Shown here piece after piece: positions 43,401 through 54,462 of a stretch of DNA of 64,000 bases. Both the position numbers and the translations under genes were made by a program. The DNA lies in the NCBI GenBank assembly GCA_013115135.1, contig JABANP010000226.1, positions 16,742-80,741 of the forward strand, read 5' to 3'. The stretch is from Perkinsus olseni (Eukaryota > Perkinsozoa > Perkinsida > Perkinsidae). The notes below the pieces were generated by a model. That model was given only the letters and a program-made list of their open reading frames with translations. It was not told the origin of the DNA and did no database searches. The first letter of the stretch is position 1, and the number at the start of each line of letters is the position of its first letter.

Positions 43401-46400
43401 GTTTCTTCCGGATCGGCGATCATTCCCATCACGGGTGACCGATTTTTGCGATGAAGTGTCTAATAAAGACGCAGAAAATTGAGAATGTCATATGATAGAG
43501 AATTTCATGTAGATTCAGAATCTGTAATTATTTCTGTTTTATTATTCTGCAATTGATGACAAAAATCGATCGCGCGTTTTTCGCGCGTCGCGCTCGCCCT
43601 GCGCGTACAGATATATTATATAGAGATGCAGGACTAGCCAAAATACGTAGCTATAGTACGTCACAGACGCGTAGATGAGTCAAGCACTGTCGCCCCCTAT
43701 CCCGGTACACATTGCAGCACCCACATCTGGAATGCGCTAGCTACTTGGGCGCAATCTAGGCATGCTCATCAAACGGAAGAGTCGACTTGCTAGCGAACCA
43801 CCAACCAATCAAGCTAGAGACCATGGGAGAACAATCTCCAAATAATGAGTGAATATGGAACAGAACTAGCGCGGAGATGTATAGAGCCAATGAGTCACAT
43901 AGTAGCGTAGTAGGTTTCAGAAAATACTAATGCCCAAGTCCGAGAAGAATCTAACCATCCCACCGGAGGTCGCTGCCACTGTTGACGAGAACCACTTACG
44001 ACACCTGTATGTTGTATGTCGTTTCTGCTTCGCTAGGCTCACTTTACCTAAGAGGGGTACAACGGCCAACCCTCCCACGCAGGAGGTCTGTCAGCGAGCT
44101 CTAAAATTCTACCAGGTTGACTTCAAAGCCGAGGTAACCAACCTGAGGCTACCGAAGGTACTGTGTAATGCGTGTTGTACTCGCTTGGCCAAGATGAGCA
44201 CTGGTGCAATGGACGTCGAGAAGTGGAATGAGGAGAAGCGGCACTATTATGATGCTCTCCTCATGGACTACGATCCGGTATCAACCCGTCAGGCGGCGAT
44301 CTGCTCTGAGGCCGATCGCTGCAAGGTGTGTAGCGTTGCTTCCGCGCTTGTCCCTAACTTCGTTAAGAAGGCGCAGTCGAATGCTCCGGGACCTGGAAGG
44401 CCATCAACGGCGTCTCCCCCGAAAGGGGTCTGCTCGCGATGCGGGAACCCTGTTGAAGATCATGATGATCGTGAATGCGCCAGGACAGTGAAACGCCCAC
44501 GTAGAGCTGGTGTGAAGTTCGCTGAGAGGGTTGCTGCTAGAGGTTACACAGATACGCTCGTAGCTCAGAGGCTTGAGGAGCGCTTCAGGGAATCTACTGA
44601 GAGTGGCCATGAGAGCCCTTTGCCCTCTGGAGTGAGTTTGGATTCTCACCACTACCTTGGGGTATCGTCATTCTCTTATGGAGGAGAAGAGAATGGTGTG
44701 GTGCTGAGCAGGGAATCAGCACGAGACCTGCTGCCGTAAGGGTGACTGCGATGGTTCAGCTCCCACACGAACGTGGGAGCAGCATATGAAGGATCTGGAG
44801 AGCGCTTCCCATAATGTCGTGGCTCAACCGGTGATTCAATGGGTGAATTCGCCTCTGGAGTTTCTATCCCTATCCCCACTGCACCTCCTGCTCGGTATAG
44901 TCAACAAGCTATACGATAAAGCCCGTCCCACGGAGACATCAGGAGCTTCAAACTCGCTTCATGCTCGTCACTGTAAGGCCTTGGTCAAGTACAATATAAG
45001 GCGTTCGGTCTACTTCGACGGAGCGTTCGAAGGAAACGGTTGTTCCCGCTTACTCGATGAGATTGCAGCGGGCCGTATACCTTTTGAACAGCGGGCAAGG
45101 CCGTTCGTCGAGGCTCTCAAAGCTTTCAAGGTGGTAAAAGACAAGTGCCTCGGACTTATGAGAGTCCCAGGATGGAGTCAGGCAATTGCGTCGTTCCGTA
45201 CCGCTTGGGAAGCGACCGGCCTCCCTTACACTCTGAAGGTCCATGTACTCTGCAGTCATGTCGACGAGTACCTTGAGCGGTACGAAACTGTTCCGGATGC
45301 TGGCCTCGGCCTTTCCTCTGAACAATCCGGTGAATCACTCCATGCACGATTACAACGAGTATGGAACCTGAGGTTCAAAGCTAACCCCGACAACGAGGTG
45401 TTCCGCGAGCGTCTGGTGGACTGCGTGGTCTCTTACAACTGGAATCTCCAGTGGGACGAGGCCTCCAGGGTGTCGACGGAGGGAAGCGAGTCGAAGAGCT
45501 CTAGTGAAAAAGCTAGTAATAACTCTTCTAGTGGAGGCTCCAGCTCTTCTCGGTTGCCTCCAGTGGTTGATTGGAACTCTGCGTCCTCTAATGAGGATAG
45601 TTCAGATGTTGACTCTTACGAGTCATCTTCTAATACTCTTGATTAACTTTTATTCTCACTCTTCTATGCCATAGAATTTGATTTCCTGAGAGCTTGGGGT
45701 TTTAGACTTGTCAATTTGTCCGATATGGGGCGCTGCAGGGCGAGCGCGACGCGCGAAAAACGCGCGATCGATTTTTGTCATCAATTGCAGAATAATAAAA
45801 CAGAAATAATTACAGATTCTGAATCTACATGAAATTCTCTATCATATGACATTCTCAATTTTCTGCGTCTTTATTAGACACTTCATCGCAAAAATCGGTC
45901 ACCCGTGTTGCCGGTGCTAAGGTCACCTCGGCCGTTTCAGGACGTAAGATCCTCGAGTACTACATTCCTCCCCTTCCATTCTTCTCTACTGCAGGTACGA
46001 CGTATCTTGTAGTTGGCTCGGTCTTGGAGGACGGCCGACCGATCGAGGAAGGCTCCAAGTAGGTGTCCATGGGACGAAGTTATCGCGGAAGTTCGCTCAG
46101 TCGGGTGACGGCGATAGTTTTCTTGGGGAATTTCGCGGATGGTTTCCCGAGTATTCTTGTTGCCTTTCAGATTCAGAAAAACCCAGGAGTTGAAGGCAGC
46201 AGGGAAGCCGGGCCCTAGTTTGCTGCAGGAGAGTGAGTTCATCGAGAAGCTTCAGAAGGCGGGGTTAATGAAGGCTGGCAGTGCGATTGTAGGACGGGGG
46301 ATTTGACTTAGCAACGGGAGGGGCATACACTGTGGAGGGAAAGAGAGCGAGTAAGACTACCGCCCGTTGAGGAAAATTGTCCGAGAGAAATTTTCGCGGG

Positions 46401-49400
46401 GTCGTTTGGAAGACGGTGATTTCTATGAACTTTAAGAGTCATAGATGAGTTGATAGGGACCTTCGGGAGGTCGGCTCTGGTGATTGACGGAAAATAAGAT
46501 ATTTTTCGGTTCCCAGACGCCTCAGGCTGCTTACTGTCTCCGCTCCTCAGGAACAAACCAAGGTCACCATTGACCCTGTCAAGCCGCCAACGTCCGGAAA
46601 GGACAACAGCAGCAGCAGAGGGGACGTCAAAGGCATCTTATGGACGGACAAGTGGCCTCCTCGTCTTTGATACGGTGGCAACTTTTGAAGTCTTCCTGGA
46701 TGGCGGTCAGGTACAAGCCCCGAACTCTGAAGGATTTGGTGGGGAATAACGCTCCTATTACGAAGCTCCGGACATGGTTGCAAGATTGGGAGAAGGTGAT
46801 AGGCAGCTTGCTGGGATTAGCTTCCTGCAGGATCGTTTGTATCGTACATTTAGGTACACGTACATGGACAGAAGAAGCCCGTGACGTTCCGGGGGCGAGG
46901 GGTGAGTTGCTACTAGGGGTTCTCATTTTGGCCCGGAAGTAACCGGAGTGTGCGGCAGTGCCATCTTCGTGAGCTTTACTGTGCAGAAGTCGAAATCTCC
47001 CTTCGCTAGTGCCGTTGAATCCACTACCCGACTTTGTTGTTTCGAGATGAGCCAGGAGGACGGGCTGGGCTTCACTTTCGCCCTCGCAAGCGCAAAGCGT
47101 TCTGTGGAAAAACCGCAGCATCGATAGGGTTGAGGATCATTAGCTGCTGCCAGGTACCTGAGAATGTTAACGCGAAGGCCGTCCTCGTGTCCGGTCCACC
47201 CGGAATTGGGAAGACCACCGCCTGCAGGCTCGTTGCTCAGGAGCTCGGATATGTGAGACATTGAGGTATCTCTCGACTCGTGATTGGCTAGCTTCAACAT
47301 TAGATTCCTATGGAGTTCAATGCCTCTGACCAGCGTAACAAAGCGACTGTGGACAATCTGGCGTCTGGTCTGGCTACCAATGCAGTGATAGGGAAGAACT
47401 ACTCTCTGAAGCAGTAAGGCGGGCACTTGGAAATTTCTTGGTAGTTTCTCGCGCGTTCAGGAAATCATGCTTGATCATGGATGAAGTTGACGGTATGTCG
47501 GGCGGCGACAGAGGGGGTGGAGCGGCGCTCATACAACTCATCAAAAAGACCAAGGTGAGCAGCTTCGTTGCATCTTTGAAGGTCGAAAGGTGACGTTAAA
47601 GTCAACACGTGCGGGAAGGTGGGCTCCGCTGTGAAGTTGATGGCGGGGGTCCCCCACCCCCACCATTAACTTTCATAGTACTCGGGTTGACTGGCAACCT
47701 GAGTAGTCAGTACCCGGGTCCTTCTCTCTTTCCTTATCACGCTTTTGCTTGATAAGAGGGAGAACAGAGGGAGAAGACGGGTCGTGGGGAGGCATGAAAT
47801 TTTCGTTATAAGTATGATATTCCGCCCGAAGTATCGCATAGTTTACTTGAGGGTGTATGCACCACACCGGTGATATTCACGTAATTTCGGTGAAGGATTG
47901 ACACGTGTATCATCGTCATGGTACTAAGAAAAGTGTGATGATCCTTCATAGAGGAGGACTTGGCAACTTCTGAGTGCAGCTGAAGGAAGCAGTTGTGGTT
48001 GCGATGTCTTCTTGGTCTCAGATGCCCGTCATGTGCATTTGCAACGACAGGATGAGCACGAAAGTAGTACTCGGGTTACGCCTCCTTCGCTGTCAATAGC
48101 AAGCGCAACAGAAGCACTAGGATGGGCCACTTAGGCATCGCCCAGGGGGCGGCGACCTAAAGATTCGTAGGCGCTCGACGTTTGAAGTGAGCAAGGAAAA
48201 CCCGAGTTGTGATACGGAGTGCAAACATCTGGAAACAACGTGACGTGGATCGCGATGAAACAATGGGTTCCACTATTCTAAAGGAGCGAGTATAGGTAGC
48301 GTTTTACGTACCACTCCTTCATCAAATCGCACATGAGTCGTTTATCGCGATTGATGCTTTACAGCCAAGGGAGCGAAGGCTGGGCACCTACTTGACAACC
48401 GATTAGGTTTCATCCAGGTTCGGTCGTTGGCCAACTCTTGTTATGACATCCGCTTTACCAAGCCCAACGGAGCTCAGTGTGGACAGCGGGTTGCTGCTAT
48501 AGCGAAGGCAGAAGGAGTCCACGTAGGTGGGGATTCGACCATTTTTTATAGAGTGCTGTCTCTGCAAGGTTGACACGGACGCGATGGCAATGCTGGCTGA
48601 ACAGCTGGGAGGGGACATGCGACAGGTAGTGGCGTCATTTGTCTCGCCTGAGCTGCGACGAATTTCTTTGCACGCGGAAGAGCCGCCTTTGGGCGCGTCC
48701 GCCAGTAAGGAGTGAACGATAGGGCTCTCGTGTTGGCCCGGTCGGTTCGACTGCAGCTGGAAACATCTAGAGGCATTCGGTATTACCAACGAAAATTGCA
48801 GTATCCGCTCGTTCTGGTGAAAATTTCTTGCCGGTGTTTCGCAAGTTGGATGAGAAAGCAGCATGTTGGGCGAGCACCGTGACTTCTTCCGTCCGAATTC
48901 TGCCATGGCTTTAGATAATCAACAACTTAGAGATGCTGAGCATGGCGGCCGAGTCGGGCAAGGCAGCGACGGTATCTATCGGGACGCGTGGTGGAGGGAA
49001 GGATGTCCAGAACATGCTGAGTAGGGGGATGTAGTGGTTGTTACGGCCATTGGAGTCGTGCAGGTCCCTTCGAAGTGTGCAAGACTTTGCTAACCTCCAC
49101 AGTGGCCCGCCATTTGTCCTTCAAAGAACGTTGTGATATGTACGGTTGGGCTCTTCTCCTATGCCTTGACATTGGTCGTATCTTACACGCTTCGGCATTA
49201 GCCGCATCTCCCACGCTTCGACCTCCACCGTATCTTCCACGCTTCGACCTCCACCGTATCTTCCACGCTTCGACCTCCACCGTATCTTCCACGCTTCGAC
49301 CTCCACCGTATCTTCCACGCTTCGACCTCCACCGTATCTTCCACGTTTCGACATCGGCCGCATCTTCCACACTTCGACAGCATCTTCGTTTTCAGGTATT

Positions 49401-50823
49401 ATGTAGACTATGATTTGATTCCCTTACTAATGCAGCAAAACTACATCAAATGTGTCGAAGGCGTGAGTTCAAGCAACTTCGCTCCGCCTTTTTTATTCTT
49501 CCCCTAGGTGGTGGGTCCAGCGAGTAGCCGCGCCCTGGCCGGCATTGCCAAGGCTGCGGACCTCATGAGCGAGGCAGACATGGTCTCAACAGCAGTTCGA
49601 AGCGGGCAGGAGTGGACGCTACTCCCTTCGCACTGTGTAAGCTCCCCATTGCCGAGGCCGGTGGAAAAACGCTGGAGGTGCCCGCTGGCCTCACGCAGTA
49701 TGAACACGTCATTATGTATTTTTCTCGCTCATTACGCGTAGAGTGCGCGGAGTGCATTACACTGTGTAATTTACACAGCTTCAGCCAGGACTTCTCTCGC
49801 CGTGGAAGATACATCATCGGAATTTCAGGCTCGACTGTTTATTGTCGTCGTGCAGGTTCTCTCAACAGTGGGCCCCTCGTTCTACTGCAATAACTTCATC
49901 GGGTTCCCAGAGTTCCCTCAGTGGCTCGGGAGCGAATTCTTCGACCAACAAGAGCGCTCGACTGGTGAGTAATCGTCAGCCTGTCTCGATCCACTGGCTG
50001 CTGTAGGTCCGGGAACTACGCGGGATGTTGTCGCAGACGACCTCGATGTCCGCCCGAGATCTCAGAACTTCGGTACGTGCTGAATACCGGCTGCGGATGC
50101 CTGTATGCCTGCTGCCTCAGGGGTACATGGACTTGCTCTACGACAGCATCCTACAGCCGCTTAAGGACGGTAAAGGAGGAGACACTCACGCTTCGGTATT
50201 CTCATCCTCCGTGGGGAGCGCTCCAGCTCCTGCACTGTTTCCAGGTAGCGAACTGTATCCAGCTGCTGGATCAACTGGGCGTGTCCAAGGATGGAGTGTT
50301 GGAATGCCTCTCGGATTTGCGACTACCGACCCAGCCGGATGAGTACGAGAACCGCCGGCCCGGATCGAACAATCGACAAGGTATTTTCAGATACAAGACG
50401 ATAGACGCGAAAACTAAGAGTGCGCTGACTCGAAGGTGCGGCGCTGCACAGCGGGTCCGCTGTATCGTTATCGTCGTTCTTGTCAGCTACAATAAGGGGT
50501 CGCACAAGTCGAAGGTGTTGCTGCCGGGCAGCGCTCCTAACATGTTCAAAGTGAAAGGAGCGAGTGCGGCAAAAGTGAGTTCCTCTACCCTCGATAGATT
50601 ACCGCTCCCACCCGAAGGGATCTGATCGTCTCGAGCTCATGATTCTGAACCCGATGGATCTCGTACCGGATGGGGGTAAGGCATTGAGCAGCTTTTTCAG
50701 GGACCGAAGGGGCGGAAGTCAGCAGCCGCAGCAGCAGCAGCAGGTTCGCAAGAGGATGATCAGGCAACAGTAGACGAGGAGGCTAAGGAGGCAGAAGATC
50801 CTCGCATGGCCGGGATAGTCTAA
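40477..50823 (+). CDS. RFC1: Replication factor C large subunit
   Basis: About 20 exons from ATG 40477 to TAA 50821. N-terminal exons are Lys-rich with Phe-Phe motifs that may bind PCNA (DPSAFFGG, IAAFFGAGG). A BRCT domain starts MTLVFTGNLEQLE (ends 43230) and resumes as VAGAKVTSAVSGRTTYLVVG after 45907. The AAA+ clamp-loader core follows: LWTDKYKPRTLKDLVG, VLVSGPPGIGKTTACRLVA (Walker A, exon 47154-47252), EFNASDQRNKATV, CLIMDEVDGMSGG (Walker B, exon 47461-47554), MPVMCICNDR and VRSLANSCYDIRF. The C-terminal RFC1 domain has LIPLLMQQNYIKC, AADLMSEADMVSTAVR, FPEFPQWLG and VANCIQLLDQLGVSKDG, then an Ala/Gly-Ser tail. RFC1 loads PCNA onto DNA. A transposon interrupts the BRCT region, and no splice was found that would remove it in frame. 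Some small exons are uncertain. Confidence 0.9.
43430..43602 (+). repeat. Left terminal inverted repeat of the transposon
   Basis: 173 bp, inverse copy at 45735-45907. AT-rich middle, GC-rich inner end with a CGCGCG hairpin. Confidence 0.95.
43930..44739 (+). CDS. Transposon ORF1: Cys-rich zinc-binding-like protein
   Basis: 269 residues, ATG to TAA, no intron. Several CxxC pairs (VCRFCFARL, LCNACCTRL, DRCKVCSVA, VCSRCGNP with downstream His and Cys) suggest two or more zinc ribbons or a zinc knuckle, followed by a basic stretch (KRPRRAGVKF). Such a protein would bind DNA at the element ends; this is inference. It lies 46 nt before ORF2 in another frame, so the two may be one gene split by an intron or frameshift, though I found no GT-AG intron that fits. 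Confidence 0.75.
   Translation: MPKSEKNLTIPPEVAATVDENHLRHLYVVCRFCFARLTLPKRGTTANPPTQEVCQRALKFYQVDFKAEVTNLRLPKVLCNACCTRLAKMSTGAMDVEKWNEEKRHYYDALLMDYDPVSTRQAAICSEADRCKVCSVASALVPNFVKKAQSNAPGPGRPSTASPPKGVCSRCGNPVEDHDDRECARTVKRPRRAGVKFAERVAARGYTDTLVAQRLEERFRESTESGHESPLPSGVSLDSHHYLGVSSFSYGGEENGVVLSRESARDLLP
44786..45646 (+). CDS. Transposon ORF2: putative transposase C-terminal part
   Basis: 286 residues. Motifs SPLHLLLGIVNKLYD, LPYTLKVHVLCSHVDEYLE, GLGLSSEQSGESLHARL and VVSYNWN resemble a group of metazoan and protist mobile-element proteins that I recall but cannot name with certainty. Asp, Glu and His in these blocks could form a DDE-like centre. The tail is very Ser-rich with acidic residues. 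The frame is open upstream of the chosen ATG back to about 44745 (PTRTWEQH), so the true N-terminus may be earlier. Confidence 0.7.
   Translation: MKDLESASHNVVAQPVIQWVNSPLEFLSLSPLHLLLGIVNKLYDKARPTETSGASNSLHARHCKALVKYNIRRSVYFDGAFEGNGCSRLLDEIAAGRIPFEQRARPFVEALKAFKVVKDKCLGLMRVPGWSQAIASFRTAWEATGLPYTLKVHVLCSHVDEYLERYETVPDAGLGLSSEQSGESLHARLQRVWNLRFKANPDNEVFRERLVDCVVSYNWNLQWDEASRVSTEGSESKSSSEKASNNSSSGGSSSSRLPPVVDWNSASSNEDSSDVDSYESSSNTLD
45735..45907 (-). repeat. Right terminal inverted repeat of the transposon
   Basis: Inverse, apparently perfect copy of 43430-43602. Confidence 0.95.
49188..49374 (+). repeat. 26-bp minisatellite in an RFC1 intron
   Basis: About seven copies of ACGCTTCGACCTCCACCGTA plus TCTTCC, first and last diverged. 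As 26 is not a multiple of three, all frames read through it and create spurious repeats of Arg/Pro or Lys/Arg. It lies between RFC1 C-terminal exons. Confidence 0.92.
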
Positions 50824-51742
50824 TTGAATAGTCCCGTCCGTTTCCTGCACGACCTGACGTTACCGCTATTGAGTTGAAGTCAATAGGTCTACAACTCCCG
50901 ACCTAATTCAGCTCCCGCTGCGAGAGTGATGAGCGCCCCGTTGAGAAGGAAGGTACTCTACTGCACGTCGCAGCAGAGACGAGGCGAGCAGTAAAACCTC
51001 GTCGATGCTTCCCCCTCAAGTTATTACACAACCGATGCACAATGGAGAAAGGACAGATTATTAGACCAGAATCTTCCCCGATCCCCGGCTAGGGTGGTGG
51101 TCCGCGTGGCCAGATGCGGGAGAGACTCTGCTTTGCAGTTAGCGGCAATTGGCCCACGGTTGGCTGGGCGGAATTGATCAGGCACCCACCGGCTTGGAAG
51201 GGCAACAGGATAGAAAAACAAATTTGGGAACAAATCATCAAAACTGATGATCTGTAGCATAGACGTCGAAGAGTGTTGGCGCTAGTGTCCCCGCTTTTGA
51301 CGCTAGGGCAACGTCTTTCGACATCAGCTAGTGTCGCCTGCGCCCCCGGAGGCCCCGCCCGACTTCGCCGGGGCGACATAGAGATTTTGTCAAGAGGCCA
51401 CAATCTCATCGTCGTACCGGCGTTAACGAGTCAAGTACGGTCAGAATAGAAGTCAGCGTGGAGCAAGCGCAGTGAGTCGTGGCCAAGCTAGCACCCGGGA
51501 CGGCGTCGCAACTTGCGGCGGAAGGGGGAGAGAACGTAGAAGAGCAGGAGAGGAACCGCTGTTTCTCCGAGAAAAGCGTTGAAGCGCAAGCTCATCTGTC
51601 ACAGTGCCGTATCGTGCCCCGAAGGGGTCGAGTATTAGAAAGACTTGATCTGACCTGAAGCATCGCTCTCTAGCGACGCTCTCTAGGATCCTGCGCTCCT
51701 AAATGATGTAAGTTCACCACCTGTTGTGCCTATCACTCCTAA
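50824..51742. other. Intergenic stretch after RFC1
   Basis: No confident coding frame or repeat on either strand. Confidence 0.4.
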
Positions 51743-52526
51743 ATGCTCCTCGTCCATATCTTCCTGGTTCAAACCTCGGTTATTGCTACGGATGCCGTCC
51801 GCAAGGTCACTGACCAGTGCATGGAGCCTGTTCCAAGGTTCAACCTGACCACTGTCGCTATGAAGCCCCCGCAGTGTCTACCGTATCATGGACAGCCTCC
51901 AAGAGGATCTCCGGACTACTGTCTCTACAGTCGAGCAAATAAGACTTTCACCAACACAGGGCTGCTCTTCCTTCCCTACAATACTACACAAACTCCCAAA
52001 AGATTCGGTCGCCCTCGAGGGCTTCGTCATTCTCTCGGAAAAATCTCGTATCCCAGTTGATGTCGGTATTCGGGGAGCTGGCGAAACCAACTTTAAGCTC
52101 AATCTACCAATGAACGGGTCGGATAAGGATCGTATATTAGTCGATTTGGACCTGGATGTCCCGCCGTGCTTGAAACTGGGAGGTCGTCCCGCACCGGACG
52201 GTAAGGAGGTCAGCATTCCAGTACAGCTGCGTACTCAAACTAACATCTCGGGGTATGAGCCGTTAAACGCTGTGGGTCATGGTAATGCCACGGGACACGT
52301 GGCCACGGATGAGGTTTTCAGTTATTTCCACTGCCTGGTTGCCGCATTCAACAACCGTGGCGGGCTCTCTTCTAGGATAACATTATGGATAGCCTTCTAC
52401 ACAACTGATTTGGTTCGTTGGAACTACCAGGCCTACTTGGATATGGAAATGGATGTCAATCGCCAGCCCGTCTATAATAACTACGATTTCGAGTTGTTCA
52501 GTGCTGATCTCGATACCGAGTCATAA
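51743..52526 (+). CDS. Secreted or surface glycoprotein of unknown family
   Basis: Starts with a hydrophobic leader (MLLVHIFLVQTSVIATDAV) typical of a signal peptide. Then come Cys-containing segments (DQCMEPVPRF, PPQCLPYHGQ, PDYCLYSRANKT) and several N-glycosylation sequons. The frame must shift by one nt within ACTCCCAAAAGATT near 52001 to continue into the conserved half, KDSVALEGFVILS, VDVGIRGAGETNFKLNL and VPPCLKLGG, which ends at TAA 52524. The paralogue at 54.5 kb confirms that both halves belong to one protein of about 260 residues. No known domain recognised. The shift may be an assembly indel in CCC/AAAA or a true lesion. Confidence 0.65.
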
Positions 52527-54462
52527 AATCCCTTTCGTAAGTGTCATCTGATATCACTTGGTGCTATTATCTCGAGGCCCCCGCGGTGGTCGATTCGATA
52601 CATCGCTCGATTATTTGGCCGGAGGTGTATTAGTAACGTTTATTTCAAACAAACCCTGGTCAGCCTGGCCAGGTCAGGTGTGCCGAAGATCATGTATGGT
52701 CTGTTTTGGCGCATTCGTCGGTCATCGCTCGCTGCCTCAGTCAGCGCTAAACTATGACAAGCACTATGTTCTCAGAGCATTCTTCTATTGTAGATGATCA
52801 TTCGTGATCGACCCACGATTCGTACGTGCGGGCCAGCGATGCCGACCATTATGGGTCTGTCATTCAGCACTTCCGGTGCCGGCGTGCTGTTGTAGGCATG
52901 CGTATTCCGCTCGGGCCGAGCTATGGCCGTCAGTCACTATGATGCTTTTCGCGAATCTCGCAAGTCACCGGAGTTTTTCAGACCGTGAATGCGTTGCGAT
53001 AATTAACTGGACTTCAATCCGAGACCCATCGAGTGACGGGATGAATCTCCCCTTCCCTGTCGTCCTGTCGTCCTGTCGTCGATCTCTTCCGTCTCAGACG
53101 GACCGTCTGCCGTCTCGTCGTTCCCTTGATGTGCTCGTAATGTGAGACGTCTCACGCCAGGGGTGTCCCATCTATTTATCAAGACTAGGTGGAGGAGTCT
53201 AATGGAGTGAATGTGTTCTGGCTTCCCCCAAAAGGGAAATCATCGTCGCCCACTGTTACCTGTCCCGTTCGTCATACATCTGGCTTGTGCGACGGGTCAT
53301 CCCTGGTTCGACCTTCTGGCAACCAGAAGTTCGAACTAGGGACGACTCGGGAAAGAAAGCGCAAACTTAGCCTCAACTTCAGTCCAATAACCATCAAGTT
53401 GTAAGACATCCCTAACCCCTTCAACTTATTCCTCTCAAATAGAAACTTGCATGAGTGTGGGAAGAACAAATAGAATTGATAACAATAACAAGTTGTTATT
53501 GCGGTTGTACGTCCGTTGGAGCCCAGTCTCTGCTCTTAGCACCATCAGCGGATGTCACAGCCAGCAACAGGAGTTGAATAACCCCGACGGTCTCTCGGAG
53601 AGACCTGGAGAGACTCTCTCCATTTACACTTCCTCATGTAACGGATGCCCCACATGACTGACAAATCTTATGTACCGTCGTGCGTTGTTGGTAGTAGCTC
53701 TTAGAGTTTACCGCGCAGGGTTGAACGTCGGCAAGCTAGACATGCCTAGTGGTTTGCGGCATGGCGGGTACCCGCACAATGAGGGGCCGCGCAGTGCGCG
53801 CCCAGAGCCTGTGCGCGGCTAGACGCGTGAACCGCTGGCGTGAGGCAGCAGGGAAGGTGGTCGTAGAGCCCTTGACGAGGGTCCCTTGTCACCCTCACTG
53901 CCTTCTTATGTCCGTCGCGGCCACCTCCCTGACTACCAATTCCCGCAGTCGGAGGGTTCATTGGCGTGGATTGTGCGATCCGCTCCGCACAGCCCAACCA
54001 TCATTCAGTGTCTTTTGGGCCAAAAGTTTTGGTAATCCATTTTCCAGTCGGGCTCTGCGTGAGGTCCGAGTACGTACCCCGATGGATTGTGCCGGCTACA
54101 AGCTTTGTAACTGCCTCCCGAAACTCTCCCTATAAATGTCCTTCTCACGGGAGTAGATGGTGTGTTTGACAAATTGTAACATTCCTCTCCAATATGCTAA
54201 CAGTCTATTAACGTCTTTTCAACGGCTCTCCCGGGAAGGGTGAGTGGCACGCAAAGGTGGCGCACAAGTCCGTGCATGCGAGCTGGCCTGCACAATGTGA
54301 CGCGATCGATTATGCTGTAGAGGAAAACAGACCAGATTCGTGAGATTAGTCTTTCGTTGCCTCGCACAGGGTACAAGGGTCGAACTGTACTTTAGACCTC
54401 TAAGGGTCTTCTCCGTACAACCATCAACATGTTCACCAACTATCAGTGCTCATCACTTCAAG
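52527..54462. other. Intergenic stretch between the two glycoprotein paralogues
   Basis: Contains short open frames without recognisable domains, and the 43-bp quasi-palindrome at 53300. Nothing else supported. Confidence 0.4.
53300..53342. repeat. Quasi-palindrome with two TTCGA boxes
   Basis: Two 20-nt arms (18 of 20 pair) around a CAA loop; each arm contains a GTTCGA core like a tRNA T-loop. Could form a strong hairpin, or be an inverted pair of tRNA-arm relics. Confidence 0.75.

Larger units (their letters stand above)
43430..45907 (+). mobile_element. 2.48-kb DNA transposon with 173-bp perfect terminal inverted repeats
   Basis: Ends are CACGGGTGACC and its complement, and the first 173 bp match the last 173 bp in inverse without a mismatch that I can see. 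Each terminal repeat contains an inner hairpin, CGCGCGTTTTTCGCGCG. Inside lie two plus-strand ORFs of 269 and 286 residues. No target-site duplication longer than a base or two is evident. It sits between the halves of the RFC1 BRCT domain. The perfect repeats suggest recent insertion. Superfamily not assigned. Confidence 0.92.

Noticed and set aside
49188..49374. Possible repeat protein in the 26-bp repeat region
   Set aside because: The 26-bp period makes every frame open by chance; flanking RFC1 exons show it is intronic.
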